Assembly: GCA_947176715.1 (NCBI GenBank)
Contig: CAMWRR010000067.1
Coordinates: forward strand, 1-8,924
DNA length: 8,924 nucleotides
Direction: 5' to 3'
Origin: an uncultured Rikenellaceae bacterium
Lineage (GTDB): Bacteria; Bacteroidota; Bacteroidia; Bacteroidales; Rikenellaceae
Made by a program: the position numbers and the translations under genes. A model generated the notes under the pieces. The model did not search any database and was not told the DNA's origin. It saw nothing but the letters and a program-made list of their open reading frames with translations. Shown piece by piece: positions 1-4,799 of this stretch. How positions within the stretch are numbered: the stretch's first letter is position 1; each line of letters opens with the position of its first letter.

Positions 1-7
1 GGCCTAG

Positions 8-640
8 GTGGAGGAGCGCATAGTGAAACCCACCGTAGAGGGGTTGCGTGCCGAGAACATAACGTATAAAGGCTTCATTTTCATAGGGCTTATGAACGTA
101 GACGGCGACCCTTACGTGATAGAATACAACGTACGCATGGGCGACCCCGAGACGGAGGTGGTCATGCCGCGCATAGATAGCGACATAATAGACCTCTTCG
201 AGGGTATAGTCTACGACACGCTCAAAGAGAAGGAGCTGAAGGTGTCACCCAAGACGGCGGTAACGGTAATGACCGTCTCGGGAGGCTACCCCGGCGACTA
301 CGAGAAGGGCAAGGTGATAGAGGGGCTGCAGGGCGTAGGCGGACGGAGCATACTGTTCCACGCCGGTACAGCACAGAACGGCGGCGACACGGTAACATCC
401 GGAGGGCGTGTCATATCGGTGACCTCTCTCGGCGACAGCATAGAAGAGGCGGCGGCCAAATCGTACGACACCGTAAAGAGCTTCTCATTCGAGGGAATGA
501 ACTACCGTAGCGACATAGGCAAAGATCTCATGTCATCGGCCGGGCCGGTCAAAAAGACGACCAAGAGCGCACCGCGCAAGAGTGCCGCCGCCAAGACGGT
601 GAAAGGCACCTCGGCACGAGGCAAGAAGAAAACGGAATAG
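8..640 (+). CDS. purD: Phosphoribosylamine-glycine ligase (GARS), C-terminal half; 5' part outside the window
   Basis: PurD joins phosphoribosylamine and glycine with ATP to make glycinamide ribonucleotide, the second step of purine synthesis, in the cytosol. The visible 210 residues cover the end of the ATP-grasp domain and the C-terminal domain. The motif VIEYNVRMGDPETE (about residues 38-51) is the metal-binding signature of the family, and VSGGYPGDYEKG and FHAGT follow in the expected order. The family usually has about 420-430 residues, so roughly the first half is missing. The GTG at 8 is only the first codon after an in-frame TAG (5-7), not a believable start. Codons 2-4 and 8 onward read A-stop-V-E-E-R, where family members usually have an unbroken A-K-V-E-E-R-like run. 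The protein ends with a basic tail (residues about 176-210, at least nine Lys and two Arg) beyond the usual end of the enzyme. Identity is very secure; whether the gene is intact is not. Confidence 0.93.
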   Translation: MEERIVKPTVEGLRAENITYKGFIFIGLMNVDGDPYVIEYNVRMGDPETEVVMPRIDSDIIDLFEGIVYDTLKEKELKVSPKTAVTVMTVSGGYPGDYEKGKVIEGLQGVGGRSILFHAGTAQNGGDTVTSGGRVISVTSLGDSIEEAAAKSYDTVKSFSFEGMNYRSDIGKDLMSSAGPVKKTTKSAPRKSAAAKTVKGTSARGKKKTE

Positions 641-641
641 A

Positions 642-658
642 TTTCAGGCCTACTGAAA
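642..658 (+). terminator. Small hairpin just after purD, possible weak terminator
   Basis: TTTCAG (642-647) and CTGAAA (653-658) pair perfectly around a 5-nt loop, starting one base after the purD stop codon. There is no T-run directly downstream (AAGGG follows), so it is not a textbook intrinsic terminator. The assignment rests on position and the stem only. Confidence 0.3.
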
Positions 659-771
659 AGGGCTGACGAATTTTAATAACATTTGTTATGGGATTTTAAT
701 TTGTTTCTCTCCTAAGTTGGCGCAAGCTCTCAAAGACGGGGCCAAAATCAAATGGATTTGTCTCTGTTACG

Positions 772-801
772 GAATAAATAACCGGTGTATCATATTTATT
801 C
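772..801. repeat. Perfect 9-bp inverted repeat upstream of the DUF6427-like gene
   Basis: GAATAAATA (772-780) and TATTTATTC (793-801) are exact reverse complements separated by 12 nt. The right arm ends 31 nt before the ATG at 833. It could be a protein-binding operator or an AU-rich hairpin in the leader. Nothing in the sequence decides between these. Confidence 0.6.
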
Positions 802-832
802 GTTACCATAACCCCCACACCCTCGGGCGAAA

Positions 833-1816
833 ATGAAATCGGACCTGACCAAACATACGCTTCTTCAGACGGTGGTCTTATTCTTCGCTTTGGCGGCGGT
901 GTTTCTGTCCGGCAGTTCCGTGGTGACGCACGAACCCGCAGATCTGACGGGCTATACTCCGCTCATGGTGTCGATAGTGTCTCTTGCAGATACCGTCCCG
1001 TGGCTGACTATGGGGCTGTCGTTGGCTCTTGTCACGGTCAACGCCTTTTTTCTGACACGCATAACGGTACGGTTTCTCTCTTTCTCCGACAAGAACTACA
1101 CCTCCTCGCTTATATATCTGATATTGTGCGCCGTAACATCGTCGCTCACGGGAGGGTTCGCCGTGCAGAGCATAGTGTTTCTCACGCTCGTATCCGTCGA
1201 GACGATATTCCTGTTCAACAAACGCGACGACATAGTGCGTCAGATGTTCCTGTCGGCGGCCTACACGGGCATAGCGTCGATATTGTTCGTGCCGTCGGTG
1301 GTAGTATTCGCCGCCATGATAACGCATCTGCTGATATACAGAACGATAAACCTAAAGGGGTTGCTGGCAGGATTCACAGGATTGGCACTGCCACTGTTTC
1401 TCTATTGCTATGTCACGTGGGTGGCCGGAGGGGCCTTTACGGCTCCGTTGGATAACATCCGCAACATATTCGACGACATATTCTTACGCCGGTCGCTCAA
1501 CATATTCGAGCTGACGGTGCCGCAGTACATATTCATAGCCTTGGTCACAGGCATATCGGTCTACGGCTTCATACGCATGGCCATGTCGGTAAACCGCGCA
1601 AACACACTGACTGTAAGGTCGTACGTCTATTTCGTATGTCTGCTGATAGTGTTGTCGCTCGCATTGGCCTTGGCCTACAACACCCACGACACGCTGTTGC
1701 CTATGATGGCCGTGCCGCTCTCGGTGGTAATATCTATGTTGTTCAGACAAGCCCCGAATCTATACGTGAAAAACGCTATCGCATTGGTGTTTTTGGTGTT
1801 GGCGTTGATATTGTAG
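833..1816 (+). CDS. Polytopic membrane protein, DUF6427-like, function unknown
   Basis: The 327-residue protein is almost entirely hydrophobic, with about nine or ten likely membrane helices (near 11-27, 57-76, 92-108, 114-129, 144-166, 176-195, 231-250, 264-282, 288-304 and 310-326). A short charged N-terminus (MKSDLTKH) precedes the first helix. The late segment HDTLLPMMAVPLSVVIS, followed by a basic residue and a last helix, resembles the DUF6427 family of Bacteroidota as I remember it. That family is often found beside purD, which fits here. The start ATG at 833 has an A-rich upstream (GCGAAA), as is usual in this phylum where strong Shine-Dalgarno sequences are rare. No catalytic motif is recognisable. 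It is convergent with the truB operon. The membrane-protein call is secure; the family name is moderately so. Confidence 0.8.
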   Translation: MKSDLTKHTLLQTVVLFFALAAVFLSGSSVVTHEPADLTGYTPLMVSIVSLADTVPWLTMGLSLALVTVNAFFLTRITVRFLSFSDKNYTSSLIYLILCAVTSSLTGGFAVQSIVFLTLVSVETIFLFNKRDDIVRQMFLSAAYTGIASILFVPSVVVFAAMITHLLIYRTINLKGLLAGFTGLALPLFLYCYVTWVAGGAFTAPLDNIRNIFDDIFLRRSLNIFELTVPQYIFIALVTGISVYGFIRMAMSVNRANTLTVRSYVYFVCLLIVLSLALALAYNTHDTLLPMMAVPLSVVISMLFRQAPNLYVKNAIALVFLVLALIL

Positions 1817-1817
1817 C

Positions 1818-1878
1818 GTAAGGAAAATTCCCATATCCACTGCGAGGATGGACTTATATTCCCCGGCTTTGTCCTTAC
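1818..1878. repeat. Long-span dyad right after the DUF6427-like stop codon
   Basis: GTAAGGA (1818-1824) pairs exactly with TCCTTAC (1872-1878). The stem can continue as AAA/TTT after skipping one G at 1871. The inner segment can form a smaller ATCC/GGAT hairpin. It lies two bases past the stop codon (TAG, 1814-1816), where a 3'-end structure would be expected, but no T-run follows. A second GTAAGGA occurs at 2008-2014 and could compete for the same partner. Confidence 0.45.
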
Positions 1879-1902
1879 TATTCCGATACGTCACCCTAAA
1901 GA

Positions 1903-1996
1903 GGAGCCGCACCGGGTGTGGCGGCAGAGAGATACAATTATCCGTTTTAGGCGAATAACGCCTATAGCTTAGCTACTCTCTCCCTTGCGGGCCTCC
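1903..1996. ncRNA. Candidate structured RNA in the convergent intergenic region
   Basis: Nested pairings are visible. The outer stem joins 1903-1911 with 1986-1996 (nine pairs, GC bulge at 1991-1992). A middle stem joins AGAGAG (1926-1931) with CTCTCT (1976-1981). Inside lie hairpin TAGGCG/CGCCTA (1948-1953/1959-1964, loop AATAA) and hairpin TAGC/GCTA (1965-1968/1972-1975). GCCGC at 1906-1910 can instead pair with GCGGC at 1921-1925, which would break the outer stem. The strand is not decided, since the stems are nearly all Watson-Crick and work on either. I do not recognise a known RNA family and found no -7 box close by. It may simply be 3'-end structure shared by two convergent genes. Confidence 0.35.
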
Positions 1997-2026
1997 GTGT
2001 TGTATGTGTAAGGATAATTTTCCGCC

Positions 2027-2038
2027 CACCTCGAGGTG
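2027..2038. repeat. 12-bp perfect palindrome with a flanking direct repeat
   Basis: CACCTCGAGGTG at 2027-2038 is a perfect palindrome. It overlaps a 9-bp direct repeat, CGCCCACCT, at 2023-2031 and 2046-2054, about 15 nt beyond the truB stop. It may be a bidirectional 3'-end element or a protein-binding site. No T-run flanks it. Confidence 0.45.
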
Positions 2039-2068
2039 CAAGATGCGCCCACCTGAACATCCCCGACA

Positions 2069-2860
2069 TCACTCAGTATCGAGAACCCCCGCCCGCCGCG
2101 AGGTGTGCGACCCGTGAGGCTCTATATTCTTCTTGTCGGTGTCGTCTCTCCGTTCGGGTGCGTCGGGTCTCAGCACGGACTCAATCTCGTCGAGCGTGTA
2201 GGCGTCGTCTAAGGTGTAGGCTCCGGAACGGGTACGACGCAACGAGGTGAGATGCGCGCCGCTCTCCAAGGCCATCCCCAAGTCGCGGGCGAAAGAGCGT
2301 ATGTAGGTGCCTTTGGAGCACACTATATCCACCGTCACGTCCGGCAGGTCCATATCCACCGCTTCGGCCGACACTACGGTTATACGCACGGGCTTCATCT
2401 CCACCTCCTCGCCCTCGCGGGCATAGTCGTAGGCACGTCGGCCCGCTATCTGTTTGGCCGAGAATACGGGCGGTATCTGCTCCTGCTCTCCCGTCATGGA
2501 GGCGAGGGCCTCGCGTACGGCACTCTCGGTGATATGGTCGGTAGGATAGGTGGCATCCACCGGGTGTTCGAGGTCGAAGCTGGCAGTGGTGGCACCCAGA
2601 CGTATGCCGGCCACATACTCCTTCTCCTCGGCCTGCAAGGCGTCGGCCTGCTTGGTGGCGCGGCCTATGCACACCACCAGCACCCCCGTAGCCAAGGGGT
2701 CGAGCGTGCCGGCATGGCCCACCTTTATCTTACGGTAACCGGCCGAACGGAGCAGATAGCGTATCTTGCGCACCACATCCGAAGATGTCCATCCGTAGGG
2801 CTTGTCGACGGTAAGGACATAGCCCTCGGTGAGATCTCTATCGAGCGAAAAATCTTTCAT
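2069..2860 (-). CDS. truB: tRNA pseudouridine-55 synthase
   Basis: TruB converts U55 in the T-loop of most tRNAs to pseudouridine. The catalytic motif GHAGTLDPLATGVL is present, with the nucleophile Asp54. The N-terminal DKPYGWTSSDVV motif (19-30), KEYVAGIRLG (80-89) and CSKGTYIRSFARDLG (181-195) are all in family order. The 263-residue length is somewhat above the usual 230-250 for the phylum. The excess is a polar, Arg/Asp-rich tail after residue 230 without recognisable fold, and the classical PUA domain of longer TruB proteins is not evident. The ATG at 2860 lies 3 nt after the uppP stop, so it is translated as the last gene of the operon. In many Bacteroidales queA follows; here a convergent gene does. 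Confidence 0.96.
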   Translation of the reverse strand: MKDFSLDRDLTEGYVLTVDKPYGWTSSDVVRKIRYLLRSAGYRKIKVGHAGTLDPLATGVLVVCIGRATKQADALQAEEKEYVAGIRLGATTASFDLEHPVDATYPTDHITESAVREALASMTGEQEQIPPVFSAKQIAGRRAYDYAREGEEVEMKPVRITVVSAEAVDMDLPDVTVDIVCSKGTYIRSFARDLGMALESGAHLTSLRRTRSGAYTLDDAYTLDEIESVLRPDAPERRDDTDKKNIEPHGSHTSRRAGVLDTE

Positions 2861-2863
2861 AAC

Positions 2864-3652
2864 CTATTGACACAATGACCACACCACTACCGCCGTGCCC
2901 GCCACGAAGCAATAGAGGGCGAACCACCCGAGCCCCCCTCTGTTGACAATGCGTATCATTAGCTTGCAGGCGGCCATACCGACCAGAAACGACGACAGGA
3001 ATCCGCCTACGAGCACCCCGGCAGAGAGACCTTCGCCGCCGAGATCGCCGCCTATGAGGTCGAGCAAATTCATGCCTATTATGGGTATCAGCACCATAAG
3101 GAACGAGAATCGCGATACCTCCTCGCGTCTGTCGCCCAACAGAAGGCCTGTCGATATTGTAGTGCCCGAACGCGAAAGCCCCGGCAACACCGCCACCGCC
3201 TGACCTATGCCTATGATGAAGGCGTCGCGGTAGCTTATGGCACGCCCCTCGGAACGTCTACGCGAGGCGAACAGCAACAGGAGCGCCGTTATGAGCAACA
3301 TGCACCCTACGAACAACAGCCCCCCGCCGAAAAACCCCTCTATGGCATCCTTGAAGAATAGCCCCACTATAAGTATGGGTATGAGCGACACCCCTATCTT
3401 CAACATATATTCCGTCTCGGGGTTCATCTCGAAGCGGAACACACCGCGCAGAAGCCTCCATATCTGGCGACGGAACACCACTATGGTGCTAAGGACCGTC
3501 CCCCCGTGGAGCACTATCGAAAAGGCGAGGTTATCCTCGCTCTCCACGTCGAGAATGTGGCTCAGTATCTCCAGATGGCCGCTGCTGCTCACGGGCAGAA
3601 ACTCGGTCAACCCTTGGAGAATGCCGAGCAATATGGCGTCTATAAGTGACAT
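2864..3652 (-). CDS. uppP: Undecaprenyl-diphosphate phosphatase (BacA family)
   Basis: UppP removes one phosphate from undecaprenyl diphosphate. This recycles the lipid carrier used for peptidoglycan and other envelope polymers, and overproduction in other bacteria gives bacitracin resistance. The (E/Q)xxxE motif is seen as Q13-G-L-T-E17, followed by FLPVSSSGH (18-26). The second signature, PGLSRSGTT, sits at 157-165 with the essential Arg161. The 262 residues and the many hydrophobic helices match the family. The gene starts 2 nt after the DUF3098 stop and ends 3 nt before truB, so coupling in one transcript is near certain. No missing key residue was noticed. Confidence 0.96.
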   Translation of the reverse strand: MSLIDAILLGILQGLTEFLPVSSSGHLEILSHILDVESEDNLAFSIVLHGGTVLSTIVVFRRQIWRLLRGVFRFEMNPETEYMLKIGVSLIPILIVGLFFKDAIEGFFGGGLLFVGCMLLITALLLLFASRRRSEGRAISYRDAFIIGIGQAVAVLPGLSRSGTTISTGLLLGDRREEVSRFSFLMVLIPIIGMNLLDLIGGDLGGEGLSAGVLVGGFLSSFLVGMAACKLMIRIVNRGGLGWFALYCFVAGTAVVVWSLCQ

Positions 3653-3654
3653 GT

Positions 3655-3930
3655 CTAACTGTTTTTAGGGCGTTTCATTATGGCGTAGCCGATGAATACG
3701 AATCCGCCTATCACCACTATGGGGGCGAGGGTTATGCGTCTGAAGCTGAAGAGCTCGTCGCCGGTGAAGATATTGGCAGGGTCGGGACTGCCGCCGCCGC
3801 TCATGAGCACAAAACCGACTATTATCACGGCCAGACCTATCAGAACCAACATGTAATTCTTCTTGGTGAAGGCCATATTGGCCTCTTTCTCGGGCGACAG
3901 TGCGCCTCTTTTATCGGTACTCTTTTTCAT
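3655..3930 (-). CDS. Small two-helix membrane protein, DUF3098 family
   Basis: This 91-residue protein has a charged N-terminus (MKKSTDKRGA), a helix at about 27-44 ending in VLMSGGGS, a short loop containing FSFRRITLAP, and a second helix at about 68-85 followed by MKRPKNS. The pattern KKNYMLVLIG, MSGGG and RRITLAP is that of DUF3098, found in Bacteroidota between ftsX and uppP. No function is known to me. Its fixed position suggests a link to FtsX or to carrier-lipid recycling, but that is inference. It starts 4 nt after the ftsX stop. A second Met at residue 19 (codon at 3874-3876) is a possible alternative start, but the first one fits the operon spacing better. Confidence 0.88.
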   Translation of the reverse strand: MKKSTDKRGALSPEKEANMAFTKKNYMLVLIGLAVIIVGFVLMSGGGSPDPANIFTGDELFSFRRITLAPIVVIGGFVFIGYAIMKRPKNS

Positions 3931-3934
3931 ATTG

Positions 3935-4795
3935 TCAATATACGTATAGCGAACTGTTGTCGATGTTAAGGTAACGGCGCAACGCCAATGCCGTGGAGAC
4001 CAGACATATAATAACCCCCACCGCCATCACCGAGCCGTAAAGCAGGGCCAGCATACGCAGATCCTCCATAGAGAAAGGCAACTCGGGCGAAAGATGGTCC
4101 ACCGCCATTATGACGGCCGTGAGCAGCACCCATGCCGTAACGCCCGCCGACAACCCCTGATAGAGAGCCTCGCGCATGAAAGGAGCGCGTATGAACCCGT
4201 CGGTGGCTCCCACAAGACGCATCGTCTTGATAAGGAAGCGTTTGCTGTGCACCACCATGCGCACGGTGTTGCCTATCAATATAACGCTCACCACCAGCAA
4301 CGCGAGCATAAAGGAGGCTGCTATTATACGCCCCTTGTAGACGTTGCGGCTGACCTGTTCGAGCAGATCGCCCCGGCACAGCACCTCGCTGACACCCTCG
4401 TATCCGCCCAACACCGACGCCACTTTCGACGGCTCCACGGGATTTTCGTAATCGTCCAAGAGGTAAACCTCGAACGAGGCGGGGAGTGGGTTATCGTCGA
4501 GGAACACACGCAAGTCCTCGCCGGCATAGGCACGGAAATCAGCCGCCGCCTGCTCCTTGGTGGTGTACTCCACCTTGGCTACACCGTCGGTGGCGGCTAT
4601 CCTGTCGCGCAGGGCCTTCGTCTTATCGTCGCCGAGCCCCTCTTTCACGAGCAGGGTTATGCACATGTCGCCCATGAGCCTCTCCGATGCCCGGGCTATG
4701 TTGATGACGGTGTAGGCTATGATTCCCAAAAGGAAGAGTATCATCGACACGCTCAACGTCGATATGTAATATGCGCTCTTTGCCGATCTTGCCAT
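3935..4795 (-). CDS. ftsX: Cell division protein FtsX
   Basis: FtsX is the membrane subunit of the FtsEX ABC-type complex, which passes ATP-driven signals from the divisome to periplasmic peptidoglycan hydrolases. The chosen start gives 286 residues. Helix 1 is at about 13-33, a periplasmic domain at about 34-155 contains DNPLPASFEV (101-110), and three more helices lie near 157-175, 213-232 and 248-270. RLVGATDGFIRAPFMREALYQG (193-214) is typical of the family. The frame stays open to an ATG at 4840, but that would overlap the yfhO-like gene by 41 nt and add a poorly conserved basic leader. The ATG at 4795 lies 4 nt after the yfhO stop and agrees with the operon spacing. The ATPase partner FtsE is not in this window. 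Confidence 0.93.
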   Translation of the reverse strand: MARSAKSAYYISTLSVSMILFLLGIIAYTVINIARASERLMGDMCITLLVKEGLGDDKTKALRDRIAATDGVAKVEYTTKEQAAADFRAYAGEDLRVFLDDNPLPASFEVYLLDDYENPVEPSKVASVLGGYEGVSEVLCRGDLLEQVSRNVYKGRIIAASFMLALLVVSVILIGNTVRMVVHSKRFLIKTMRLVGATDGFIRAPFMREALYQGLSAGVTAWVLLTAVIMAVDHLSPELPFSMEDLRMLALLYGSVMAVGVIICLVSTALALRRYLNIDNSSLYVY

Positions 4796-4799
4796 ATCC

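Larger units (their letters stand above)
641..832. other. Intergenic leader between purD and the DUF6427-like gene
   Basis: These 192 nt are AT-richer than the flanking genes and hold no convincing reading frame. Besides the hairpin after purD, there is a 6-bp dyad ATAACA/TGTTAT at 676-689 and a 9-bp perfect dyad at 772-801. No exact TAnnTTTG element is present. The closest is TGGATTTG at 753-760, which has one mismatch. Read-through from purD or an unrecognised promoter could drive the next gene. Confidence 0.5.

Noticed and set aside
753..760. TGGATTTG as promoter of the DUF6427-like gene
   Set aside because: It has one mismatch at the second base of TAnnTTTG, and no TTG lies at the right distance upstream.
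641..832. Riboswitch between purD and the next gene
   Set aside because: No conserved core of purine, SAM, TPP, cobalamin or other familiar riboswitches could be found; only simple dyads are present.
2252..2878. Plus-strand open frame opposite truB
   Set aside because: Its composition is that of an antisense frame, and truB on the other strand has all family motifs.
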